From Sphagnum compactum (lineage: Eukaryota > Bryophyta > Sphagnopsida > Sphagnales), in NCBI GenBank assembly GCA_965153455.1, contig OZ234495.1:7188875-7252874 (forward strand): DNA of 64,000 bases, read 5' to 3'. The position numbers and the translations under genes are program-made. Position 1 is the stretch's first letter, and each line of letters opens with the position of its first letter. Below are positions 35,929-47,517 of this stretch, in pieces. The notes beneath the pieces are model-generated. The model was not told the DNA's origin, searched no databases, and saw only the letters and a list, made by a program, of their open reading frames with translations.

Positions 35929-36100
35929 CCCTTGGCCCTATGTCCCAAGTGGATATGCGAACTCTGGGCAGGGCAGCCTCACTACCACCAGGCTGGGTGG
36001 TATGGCATTTGCCAACTACCTCACTGGGTGATAGTGAGACTGTTGTCGGGCTGCCCTGCCCGGCAAACTGCTGTATCCCCTTGGGACATTGTGCAAGGGG
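35929..36100. other. Long imperfect hairpin (candidate non-coding RNA precursor)
   Basis: Left arm 35,929-35,978 and right arm 36,048-36,100 pair. TGTCCCAAG (35,941-35,949) pairs with CTTGGGACA (36,080-36,088), and GGGCAGGGCAGCC (35,966-35,978) pairs perfectly with GGCTGCCCTGCCC (36,049-36,061). The partly matching spacer TGGATATGCGAACTCT lies opposite the complement GGGATACAGCAGTTTGCC. An inner pair TCACTACCACC/GGGTGATAGTGA extends the stem beyond a bulge. A TATA-like ATATATA is at about 35,909. Local GC is far above the surroundings. It matches no microRNA I recall. It could be a MIR gene, an inverted duplication or a decayed transposon. Confidence 0.5.
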
Positions 36101-37267
36101 GTCGTTGTCACCACCATCCCCTCCCCGGGACATCCATTGCTCACGACGGGGGGAGGCCATCAAGAAAATACATGAGGGAGCTGCCGGGGTGGAGGGTCAG
36201 CAGGCTCCGACACACAGAAAGAAAGAGAGAGAGAGAGAGAAGGAGGGGAAAAGAAAGAGAGAGGGGAGTCAATTAGCAACAGTGTCAGGAAGCATTTATC
36301 AACGAGAATCATAACTCCTTTTGTAGAGATGATGTATTTTGCCTGCCTGGTGATCTATCTGTCCCTTGTCGCTGGCAGCTCCTTCTTCAAATCGCACGAT
36401 CGGCTTTGATTATGTCCGCCATTTTTTCCATGCCAGGAGGCATTGATTCAATGGAACCAAATTCTTCTTCAAGGTGGCCCTAGAAAGAGATTGCATGGAG
36501 TTTTTTCCAAACTTTCTCCCTTCCTTTGGCCTTGCTTATTGCCTACAGAGCTAGGCAGCCCCCCCACGCCCCCCATATTGCGCCTCTCTCTCTCTCTCTT
36601 TATCGATCATCATGCGATCTCTCTCTCTCCCTCCCTCCCTCCCTCCAACTTGGCAGGATTTTTGCATCAATGAATGAGCTTGCAGGAGATGGGCTGTACA
36701 AAATCAAGTCTTCCTCTTTGGTGATTAAGTGTCCCCGAGAGGATTCGAAGCAAACTGACTGAGACCGACTCCCTCCCTTCTGGTTTGACTGACAGTCAAA
36801 ACCAGGAATAGATAGATCCACCGACGTTGAGTGTCGAGGAGGGATGTAAATTCGTTACTGCACAGAGACTGTTTAGCAACACCCAATTCTAAAAGCTTTT
36901 TTTTAACAACAATTTGGTTTACTCAACAAACAGATGGTGGATGATCTTATTATCCTCTGCTGCTGCTGCTGCTGCTGCAATTCTTCACAACAACAACAGC
37001 AGCAGCAGCATCTGATGGGTTGCTCGCTGGCTCTCAGCTCTGTTATGATGGATCATGAGCTTTCCTTTCTTTTCTAGTTTAACTTCCAGTGGACTTTCTG
37101 ATTACAGCTTTAATGTCATGGAACGGTTTGGCTGACCTGCTCCCCCCCTTCAACCTGAGTTTTGGAAACTTATAAATTTCTAGGTCCGATGGGTTGTTTT
37201 TGCATGTGTGGCCGCCGGAGGTATGGGACTCCCAGCCTCAACAACAATGACAACAGTGGAGTAACAA
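36101..37267. other. Microsatellite-rich intergenic sequence with CTG/CAG inverted repeat
   Basis: GA repeat (36,219-36,240), CT and CCCT repeats (36,583-36,645), and an inverted pair of (CTG)n at 36,957-36,978 and (CAG)n at 36,996-37,010 that can form a perfect stem around an 18-base loop. No gene recognised. Confidence 0.6.
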
Positions 37268-38120
37268 GGGTCTCTTTCCATTAGGCCACTCAGATCACAC
37301 ATTCTCCCACAACAATAGCTTTTCCATTACATTTGTTGGCCTTGCCTATCAAGGCCCTTAAGGATATTAGATTCATTATAGAGTATATTAGTAGCTTAAG
37401 GGATTTTTATAGGCCCCTAGGTAGTAGGTCTATTTTTATATGAGGATTTTCAAAAGATGATATTTTGGCTTGTGTTGAAACTTGAGATTAGTTATAATAG
37501 AGTTATAATAATATCTTGAAGGCTTTTGGTTTTCTTTTAGAGGATTTTTTTGAAGATTATACTTTTGCATGGTGATATATTTGAATTTCCATAATTCTTC
37601 TTTTGCCTTAAGATACTTTTTAATGTAAATGGCAAGGCCACATTGTGACACACTCCTTGTCCTAGAGGCTAGTTGTGATCACAGACTTTGTCTAAACCCT
37701 AGAATCTGCCCTCTCAATCTGCCCTCAGATTCCTCCTGTCACAATAACTTTCCATTACATTTGTTCCATCTTGCTATGCTGACAATCACCTCACGGGGCT
37801 CTACAAATCAAGCATTGACCAAATGCAAAACTGTTTAACTGTGAGTCAACCTATATGAATCAGAGAGAGTGTGACATTTGTCATTTTTTTTACAAGATCA
37901 TATGTTCCCCATCAGTTCCCTACATGTGCAATGTTCATAGAGTTTCTCACATTAATTACCTACTGATTTAAAGCCCAGTTGCAGCTATCGAATGGAAGTA
38001 AGTGCCTGTCATGGCAACAAGAAACAAGGCTCCATTTCACAGGCCTTCCCTTAGGCTTCTCCTGTGATCATAACACACACTGTGTAACCATGATCACAAC
38101 AGCCTAATGGAAAGAGACCC
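37268..38120. mobile_element. Non-autonomous DNA transposon, 853 bp, 19-bp terminal inverted repeats
   Basis: Left end GGGTCTCTTTCCATTAGGC (37,268-37,286). The right end (38,102-38,120) is its exact reverse complement. Similarity resumes further in, with GATCACAC on the left side and the complement of ATGATCACAACAG on the right. Inside are two direct copies of TTTCCATTACATTTGTT (about 37,322 and 37,749). There is no transposase open frame. A clear target-site duplication was not found, so a superfamily (hAT-like ends beginning with GGGTC are possible) is not assigned. The compact foldback at 26,877-26,944 shares CTTTCCATTAGG ends. Confidence 0.78.
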
Positions 38121-39195
38121 CACTTTGGCCGGGGGAGATTGACTCATGTGATGGTTAGATGAGGGAAGGAGTGAGTGAGGTAGGGATGGATGGATGGATG
38201 GATGGAGGGAGAGAGGGAGGGAGGGAGGGGTTTTGCGTCAGTCATGAGAAAGCAGGTGCTGCAGCTCCTCTGCTTTTCTACCTGGCCCAACTGCAAAACA
38301 CATTCTTGGATGGCGGCTACTTACAAAATGTCAGGCTAAGTCTGTTTTTAGTGTCTCTAACTCACTTTGGTCAAAAGTTCGGCTATGTCAACCTACAGAT
38401 TCCAAAACAGCTACTGCTTCTTCCTCTTCTTCTTTTTCACTGATTCTTCTTCTTCTTCTTCTTCTTCATCATCTGACCCTGACCCCCGATTATTGTTGTT
38501 GAGCGGTTCCCAATAGCATCATCAGCTAAATCCCAGCCCTAACCCCCAGTTACCCAAAACCTGATTTTGCAAAGGAGTGATGATGAAGACCTTAGACGGC
38601 TGCTTTCATCTCTTCCCATAGCCCCAAAAAAGAAACTGTTTTGTATAAACTTGGAGTAAAATTTATTACAGAAATGGAGATTGATCAATCCTTTGGGTGT
38701 AAGAACAAATCAACTATGGCGTCCAGCTCCAGATGCATGCATCCCATGCATGTTGCCTGCGCTAATTTGGCGATGATCTCGCTTACTCTATACTTGGCTG
38801 TTGCTACAACAATTACCTGGATCCCAGTTTGGAAGTAGAATAATAGTATATTCTGGGAAGAAACGCAGATTCTCCCACCAACGTGCTGCGGAGAGAGGCC
38901 ACCCGGATGGCAACACCCATCCCCAGATTCACCACAGAGGCGACAACTGAAAGCACAAGTGCTTATTTTAGCTGCCAATGCCACCTGACATGGAGGTTTT
39001 TTCTCACTGCTTTCTTCTTCTTCTTCTTCCCAAGATGGAAAAACAAACCAAACCTGAAGGAGAGTAGATAAGTCGTTACTAGCTTCCTGTCGTCTTCTTC
39101 TTCCTCCTCCTACTTGCTTACTATCAATAGCTGCTTGGGTTCTTCTTCCCATCTTCTGCTGCCCCCTCTTCCAACAACATCACACACGTGCACAC

Positions 39196-39236
<41 letters not shown>

Positions 39237-39369
39237 AGTAAAAGCTCCATGGTCGTTGGCCCCACTACCTACTGCTCCAACTGCCACCAAAATCCAAATT
39301 GCAATACTCAAAGTGGCTGCCACCCAATGTCAATCATCAGCCAGCAAATGCGGTTGTTGCTTTTTCTTT
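38121..39369. other. Intergenic sequence with microsatellites
   Basis: GGAT/GGGA repeats (38,176-38,231), a TCT repeat (38,438-38,466) and a CT repeat (39,201-39,235). Open frames near 38,641-39,152 on both strands match no family and are interrupted by GAA/TTC runs. Confidence 0.5.
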
Positions 39370-40330
39370 GAATTTTGCCTCATGATTTTCACCATCCCCG
39401 CCCCACCACCATCACCATCCATCACCCCAACCCCCATTCTCATCTCTTGTATGCTTCATCATCGAAACTGGTTTCCTCCATCATTCCTTTGCTTGTTACA
39501 ATTCTCATCTGCCAACAAACTGTTGTCATCTTCATGGCCTCATTGTCATCATTATTATGCCTGCTCATTCACTATCTCACCCCTCCCCCATTCATCTCTC
39601 TCTTTCTCATTCATGTGCTTGCTTGATTGCTTCACAAATTAATTTCTCCATCATTTCTCATTGCAATTCTGTGTCTGCCAAAAGTTGTCATTTCATGGCC
39701 TCATTTCTTTTCTTTTTTTTTGGTTTTGGGTGATTTATTTACCATCCACAAACCCCCAAAAGACACATAATGTATTATTCCATTTTCTCATGTGCTTTGC
39801 TCATCACCAAACTAGTTAATTCTTTTTTCTATCATTCCAGGTCATTTACAACTCTTTGGCTGCTGCACAAAAGTTGTCATCTTCAGACTGGCCCTCACTT
39901 GCATTTGGCTTGGTTGATTTATTGCCATCCCCCACTCTATTTACCATCCACATCCCCACCAAAAACCCATTACTATTTCCATTTTCTCATGTGCCTGCTC
40001 ATCATCAAACTAGTATTTTCTTCTTTTGCTTTCCCCTCCCTCATCATTCCTCATTACAACTCTTGTCTTCTGCACAAAAATTGTCATCTTCAAAGGATCC
40101 TCATTTGCATTATGTTTGGTGGATTTATTTACCATCCCCATCCCCACCAAAAACCCATTATCTATTTCCATTTCTCATGTGCTTGGCAGTTTCCTCATCA
40201 TCAAACTAGTTCTTTTTCTTCCTTCCCCCTCCAACATTCCTCATTACCTACAACTATTTTCTGTGCAAAAAGTTTGTTGTCTTTAAAACTGGCCTCAAAT
40301 TCATTGTTGACAATCCAAGTTCTGACAAAA
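39370..40330. repeat. Diverged tandem repeat, ~165-205 bp period, five units
   Basis: A recurring block of (C)CATCCCCACCAAAAACCCAT, TTTCTCATGTGC, CATCAAACTAGT, CATTCCTCATTACAAC and GTTGTCATCTTCA is seen five times. The last motif falls near 39,524, 39,684, 39,873, 40,081 and 40,275. The longer open frames across this stretch (for example 39,770-40,339) are translations of the repeat. Confidence 0.8.
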
Positions 40331-41229
40331 GTTACTTGACATGAGGAAGGAAAAACAAAAGAAAAATCACTTATTAATTTCCCCCTTGTTCTTTTTTAAT
40401 AAAAATACCTCTGTATGCAACAGTAGGTAATACAACTACAGTTCATCAGCAATGTGTGTAGTGAAAGCAGGTGTGATTTCCAGAACGAGAACTGAAACAA
40501 GATTCCCAGTTCTATTTATGTGGAATCAAGACAGTTCTGATTTTTAAAAAAAAACTGGAAACAGAGGTTCTTCACAAAAGTAAAGAATCAAGAATTACCC
40601 AACACTTGTTCAAACTTCAAATCTCACTTAGTTTGAATCTAATCTCAAATGGGTACTCATCTAGATCAAAACTTCCCACTCACTGGCTCTAGAACTTCTC
40701 ATCTAGTTAATTTCTGATTCCAGTCTGGGTTAGTAATAACTGGACTGGATCTGGGTCTGATTTACAGAACTGATTTTATTTTTTTTTGAAGAACCAGACC
40801 TGAAACCTAATTCCTAGTTTCATTTATGTTTGGAACTGAGACCTGGAGGTTCCTCATGAAGGTAAAGAACCACCCAACACGCGCATACACTCAAAGTCTT
40901 TTCAAATTCAACAGTCCATCATCTTAATTTTTATGTTCTGTTGAAATGTGATGTTGTGAGGTTTGTTGTTATTATCAGTATGTGTCTTTTTTTTTTCCCC
41001 AAAGAAAATGAACAGAATCCATTGCAAAGAAGGAACAGAAAACATCACAAGCACAAGCGGGGGCACTCACCCCACCACCATGCACAGTTAAGCACAACTT
41101 AGTTGATCAACTTTGGCAGTCGGTTGGTCCATCTAATTCTATGATTGTCTCTGGCACACAAGATTTAATGGGAGCTTCACATCTTATCAAAGGCCTGCAT
41201 GACTTCTACCTCAGCAAAGGGAGCTCTAT
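40331..41229. other. Intergenic sequence next to the LINE 3' side
   Basis: No gene recognised. A 10-base T run at about 40,987 could be the complement of a LINE poly(A) tail, but the distance to the last recognised LINE codons makes this uncertain. Confidence 0.4.
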
Positions 41230-44200
41230 TCAATTTGAAGAGAGTCTACCATAGGCAATTAGATTGTCCATTATCATGGGGCCAAAGCATAAGGTTAGAG
41301 CAAGTATGATTTTTGAAGACCCTTTCGTTTTCTCCATGTACTCCAGACCAACACACCCCTTAGCATGCTTTGGAATGGTGTGAAGATCTAGTAAGGCTTT
41401 TGGGAGGTTTTTTTTTTGGTTGAAGAGGCATTGCATAATATCTAGCCTCTTCACGTTGCCTTGAATGTGCTTTGGGTACCTAAGTTAGTGAAGTAGAGTA
41501 GTTGCCCACCCCCATGCCACTTGTGCCTTGGGGGCATACATAGAATCTATGCGTAAGTGTTTAGGGGCTTCTCAATCGCACATTGGACATGTTGCGTTTC
41601 ATACTTGCAAAGTCTAGCTCTACATGCATTCACAGCTATGACTTTGTGAAAGAGGGCCCAAAGGAAAACAACATCCTTTCTAGCCTGATTCTTCCTCCAT
41701 ACATCATTCCATTTGATTTTGAAATTTGACGTTAAAAAGTTGGGCAATTTATAAAGGATTTTTTAGAATAAGAATTTTTTAGAATTTAGCAAGCTACACC
41801 TTTTCTTAGTAGTGTAAGTGAACAATGATGTCCCTATTCACACCCATGGCCTTGGGTCAAAAGGAAGGACCTTTAAGCAATTGTTAAGGGTAAAAAATGT
41901 GTTTAGACTAGCTAGTCCTGTGGCCCTCCTAGTAATTAGATAGTTATTAGTGATAGATTATTTATTGTCTTTTAGTTTATTTTGAGATTGAAAGCATTAG
42001 GTTAATAATCTCATGGAAATGAATGATTGGTATTTGTTTACTAATCAAATAGTAAGTATTTGTGAAAGGATCAAGATAAGGGGCTTACATTTGTGAGTGA
42101 AATGTGAACCTTGTGCGATTTATGGAAGAGGGGGATGAGGAGATACATTCCCATCATTCTTGTAATGAGAGTTTTAGAAAAATGGAAGGAAGAGAGATAT
42201 TGAATGAGAAAAGAAAGAGTGAGGGGAAAAAATGTGTGAAGGTTGTGGGACTTGTTGTGTGTTCTTTTTATTTTATTTTCATTCATTTTTGCCCTACTTA
42301 CTTTTTAGAATAATAGTAGAATATTGTTGTTTTTATATTAGTTTATTTTAGTTCTTTGTGTTGTTTTTGAAATTTTCTTTTTGGAATATTCTAGCTTGCT
42401 AGAAGGTAGTTGCAATAAGATGGTAGGAATAGTTTGCAGGCCGTAGGTGAAAGGTAACAACTCAACCAAGGCAAGGCATCAAGATTTGGAAGGTCTATTG
42501 AACCAACAACTTTCAAAGGTTCAAATATTTGGGCTAGAAGTAATCATTTTCTTGCTCTTTCCATGGACAATTGGAAATTATAGGCTACTTCCATTTCTAT
42601 TTATTATCTCAATTTTGTGTTGGAAGGTAGGTTGATTTCCCAAGGTAGTTGATCCTTGAAAATTGGCCTCTCCCTTATGATTTTTGAGGATTTTAGTGAC
42701 AATCCTTATCCAAGTCCTACTTCTCAAACGACTGAGTTTATGGCTTTATAATGGCCATGAAAGAGGTGAAAGAAGGTTTTTTTTGGCCTTTTCTTCATTG
42801 GAAAGATCATACTCTACACCATGTCCTCAAGCCTTGATTTTGTTCCTTGACTTCCTTTGTTTTTTCAAATTTAAGGTCTTATAATTGATATTAAGGTTGT
42901 ATACCTGAATTTTTGTAGGGATGAAATATTATTCTTTGTTGTCTAAACAAGCAAGCGAGAAACCTTTTGTGATGCAAACCACCAAGTTTGGATGGTAGTT
43001 GATCTTGTCATTATATATGCTACAAACCACTTTTTGTTGACTATTTGTTGTGTGAAGGTTTAAAGTTCATTTTTCCATTGATTAGGCACCTTTTTAGTTA
43101 GCCTCCCCCATACACTAAATTTATTGTTTTTGAATTGGCAAATTCTTTTGGCCTTAGCCCAGGTTTTAAAGGCCTTGATATGTGGGTTCCATAGGTCTCC
43201 ACTTGTTTGTAAACTCATTCAATGGAACTCCTCAACTCTTGGTATGGAACCTCCAAATTCATGTCCATAGAAGCTTGTCAACCACTAAAGCTTCACATTA
43301 CATATAACCTCAACCAACATAGGGGTCAAATTGACTTGACTTATTCGTACATTTCCATCCTTATAGTCTTATTCCAAACTCTTGAACCTAGAGAAAAAAT
43401 ATGCCCTTTAGATCTAATGAATGTCAAACATCCACTATTTGTGCTTAAATGAACAAGTTTTGTTCATGTGATGCCTAAGCAAAATCTTAAGGTTGGTCAT
43501 CCCAAGTTCAAGTGCTAACAAAATCCATTTGGTTAGAAATGCATTTAGAATTTTTTCTAGGTCTATAAAGCTCAATTCCCCCTTATCACACACCTTATAC
43601 AACAATCCACTCAACTAACCCTTGTTCTAGTGGTGTGATTTTGCCCACACCACAAGTAATTCCCATAGCATTGCCTTGCACTTGCAAAGGACCTTGTCAA
43701 TATTGCCCAAATTGTAATAAAGAACCAAAAAATGGAACCAAGTACAAAGTTAACAATGAGATTTTTGCCCACATTGGGAAGTGAGTAGAGTTTTAGCACC
43801 TCAATTTTTTATTCGTTTTTTAAATGAGGAATAAATTCACATCTTGAACCTCTAGGTTTGGCCCAAAAGTAATTGTTCCCAATAGCATCAAAAACTCACC
43901 TTTAACCGCGTACTTCCTTCTATGGTTTCTTAACCAACTTGGCCTAAAGCTCAAGGTCCAAACGCCAATAAGCTAGTTTATTTCCCAAGCAAGTTCAAGA
44001 CTTCATAATAACATGAACTAGTTAAGGAAAGTCATTACGTTGTCTACATTGCCTTCGTCTCCCATAATGAATATTAATGAGGTATCATTTACAAAATGGG
44101 AGAAATTTTTTTTTTCTTTATTTTCGTGTCATGGTAATAATTTTGTCAACATCAACTTGTTTAATCATGATATTCAAAATTTCTCTTCCAATCAAAAAGA

Positions 44201-45540
44201 GGTAGGGGGTGAGTAGGCAACCTTGTGTGACCCCTCATTTATTGTAAACGGTGATCTCATGTTGCCATTGAGATAAGTGAAAAACTTGACATCATGGATT
44301 AGGATTATGGTCATGCCTATGAACTCAATTGCCATACCCAATTTTTCCATGGCCATGAACAAGAAATCCCAAGAAACCTTATCATATGCATTGGCAAAAT
44401 CCAACAACAAGTAGATTAGGTCTTGCTTGGTTTGTCTTGCCCAATCTTTATTCTTATGGGCTAGCAGTAGATTGTTGAAAATGTAGCTAAGGGGGAGAAA
44501 TGCAAATTGATCATTATGAATGAAGTTTATGAGCATAGGTTGTAAGCATAATTGCAAGGCTTTGGCATAGATTTTACAAGCCATGTTCAATGGGGTTCTA
44601 ATTTCCCACTCTTCTTTGTCCTCAACTTTGAATATCAGTGTTATAAACCTTTATGTGACTCCCTTCAAAAACCTCCCATTCTTGATGGAATTTGTGATCA
44701 TGATGAAGTAATCCTCGACTATGAGTTTTTAGAATCCAACAAAAAATTCAACCACAATTCCATTAGGCCTAGGGTCCTTGTCTTTGGCCATGGCCTTGGC
44801 AGCTTTGTGGAGTTTTTCCAAAGAAGATATTGAGGCTACCAAACTAATATTCATGTCCTTAGTGAACTTGGACACAATTGAGGCTCAAACCTTTTCTGTT
44901 TGCATTGTGAGTTCTATTGAAGTTGTTGGGATTGCATTCTACAATGCTTGGTAAAGGTTCAACAATCTTTTCAAGCTCCTCAAGGGTCTTAACAATACCT
45001 CCATTCATGTTTTTGAGGGTAGTGATGGAATCTTTTCTAGAGCTTCCGCTGATTGCCTTGAAGAAGTCTTTTGAGCAGTCGTCATTGCCTTTGTCCATCC
45101 ACTTCGATTCAAGCTCGAATCCGAATGCCTTCAACCTTCATGTCTTCCATTTCTTTAACTTGCTCCCTAAGACCTCTTGTAACTTGTTGCAAGCAAACAT
45201 CATGCACGTTCGTTCTCCTACAGCTTTCCTTCAGCAAATTACAATTCCATACCTTAGGGACTCTTCTGCTAGCCTGAACACAGCCGGGTCCTTCTTACAA
45301 ATTCTATGTGTAAAGTTTAGTGACTTTGTGCATTTTCACAAAGAAGGGTTTCTACTTGTTTGTTTACACCTGGCCCAGAGAATTGTGATTTAGTCCTCCA
45401 CCTTATCAAAAAAGATGTATGATCATCTTCTAGTAAGATTTCATTGGCAATGAGTGACAAACAAACTTCTACCTAAGTGGAGACTGGGAGATGGTCTGAT
45501 CTTATTACATCATCTCCATGGATGACATACTTGGTGGTTG
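41230..45540 (-). pseudogene. Decayed L1-type LINE (non-LTR retrotransposon)
   Basis: Read on the minus strand, fragments appear in the canonical order. First is the end of the endonuclease domain with a SDHLPVS-like motif (about 45,490). Next is the linker WMDKGNDDCSKDFFKAI (about 45,100). The reverse transcriptase core follows (44,192-44,590: IYAKALQLCLQPMLI, NDQFAFLPL, DFANAYDKVSWDFLFMAMEK). A thumb/connection-like NFVLGSIFWFF with YLWCGQNHTTRTRVS lies at 43,611-43,799. Last is the zinc-binding RT-associated domain (41,547-41,747: NDVWRKNQARKDVVFLWALF). Stops and frameshifts break every part, so it is dead. The 5' portion is missing or beyond recognition. Confidence 0.82.
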
Positions 45541-46380
45541 CAGGGTGGAAGGTCTTCTTGGGTCATTAGAGCATCCATCGCCACTGGTGCTCATTATGCG
45601 ACCCTGCACATTAAAATAAAAGATGAAGAAAAGTCAAAACTTGCGGGTTTAGCTTTGGAAAATAGTTTTGCTCCTGCATATGTGGTTAGTTTGCTGAGGC
45701 TGGTAAAAGGCGCAGCAAAGCTGGGCAGTGAGTGTGCACTTGATAGAGAAGAGTGTAATGAATGTGATCTGACTGCTGCTCCCTTTGTTTGGTTTGATTG
45801 GTGAAACCATAATGATTGGTCCAGGTGGTTTGCTATTAGTAGTTCCCACATATTTGAAGTCCCAGTTTCAGTTTTATGGGCAGTGGGTGGGGTTGGAAAA
45901 AAATAAAGAACTAAGCTTGGATGTGAGAATTGTATGTTTTGATAAGAACAACTTTGAATATTGTTCTGTTGAAAATGTGTTGTTGGCAATGGGTGTTGTC
46001 ATGATTTTTAAATTTTTGTTTGGCTAGAGAAAGTGTTGTTGTGAGGACAGCACATTGTTGTGTTCAATATTCTTTATTTATTGCCTACATGCAAAGAAAG
46101 AAGAGAGGAAAAAGGGTGAGCAGCAAGTTCTCCCCTTGAAAGCCATTTATTGAAGTGGGTGGCCAAGAAGACAGATATGGGGAATTAAGGGTATGGTGAA
46201 AGAAGTCCAATATTGGGCCAATGGGTATTTGCTGTTATTGTTGAACAATAACAAAATCCACCACCATCTCTGACCTGATTTTTTCAATCAGACTCAATTG
46301 GGTTAGAATTTTTTTTAAACACATCCTCTCTCATGCTTGTTTCATTTTTCTTCCCAAAAACATATATAATATCTGGTTTA

Positions 46381-46431
46381 TATAGCCAGATTTGGCTAAA
46401 TCTTCCTAGGAGTGATTGCCAGTTTTTCAAA
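46381..46431 (+). mobile_element. MITE arm, GCCAAATTTGGC family
   Basis: Reads TATAGCCAGATTTGGCTAAA, then TCTTCCTAGGAGTGATTGCC, closely following the left arm at 965-1010. Confidence 0.55.
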
Positions 46432-47485
46432 GGCTTCTCATTTGGCAAGCCCAGAGATTTAAGTAGATTACAATTTGTTTTGTTTTGTTTTTTTGGGTTG
46501 GGATCCAATTTTGATGTCTACACAACAATATCCACTAAACCAAATGCTGGGAGTCTGGACCAATGTTGTGTGGGTACACAGATCGACGTGTTAGAACCGG
46601 CGGTTCTGGATTTGGGGTATCAAGATCCTGAACTGACCAGATCCAAAAATTTAAAAACTCGACATAAATTTTTTTATTCATTGAATTTTTAATCATGGTA
46701 GAACTAGAGTAAAAACTTGGAGGTTTTTTACTTGTCCATTTTTTTATGGATGAAAATTTAGAGGACCTTCGTGTCTGAGTATCAAGTTTTAGTTCATACT
46801 TGATATTTAGAATATGTATATATATGTGTGTTATTTTCAATCAAGGTGAAAGACTTATTCTCACTTTTTTTTCATCACTTATTTTATCTTATCGAGCATA
46901 TCGTTGTTGTTCGTTGTTTTTTAGCGTTTTACAAAAAATGAGTTTGAATTCATTAAACACAAACAAGAGAATATGTTGTTTCCTCAACATGAGTGCAAAT
47001 GAAATGATTCACAACTTGTTCTACAACAAAAGCATATGATGACCCATTTTTGAATTCTTGGATGTGAAATTTATGGATGGGCTTCACATTCACATTCTAC
47101 CCACTTTGCCACCAACACTTGGCCAATATCTAATGAATAATTTCATATACATTATTTATACATTCTACCTACATTACCAACCTTTGCAAATTGGTAGTGG
47201 GTGCAACTCATAAATGGTTTTTATGTGAATGTTGAGAAACAAGCCTATCTATCTTGAAGGGGCAAAAATTATTATATACCTTGAAATTACTCTCTTCACT
47301 CACAAACATTTCAAGAGCCATTATGACCATATTCAATTTGTGATAATAAATAATCTGCCAATTTATTATAGATAATTTTTTAAATCTTTGATTAATTCAA
47401 AAGCATAATAAGGGAGAGGCATGACCCATCCATCCCCATCTTATTATTGTATGCACCATGGCCAGGTTGCATAAATGTACATCAT

Positions 47486-47517
<32 letters not shown>

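Noticed and set aside
35868-36314. 148-codon open frame over the GC-rich hairpin
   Set aside because: The sequence is better explained by its inverted-repeat structure; the frame ends in a GA repeat and matches no protein.
38685-39152. 155-codon minus-strand frame with Cys and Glu runs
   Set aside because: The Glu run comes from a TTC microsatellite. There is no conserved domain and no upstream exon.
39770-40339. 189-codon open frame
   Set aside because: It spans three units of the ~190-bp tandem repeat and repeats the same His/Pro/Ser motifs.
45538-45989. Open frames on both strands at 45.5-46.0 kb
   Set aside because: Neither has a family signature. The minus-strand one lies just beyond the LINE and shows no endonuclease motifs.
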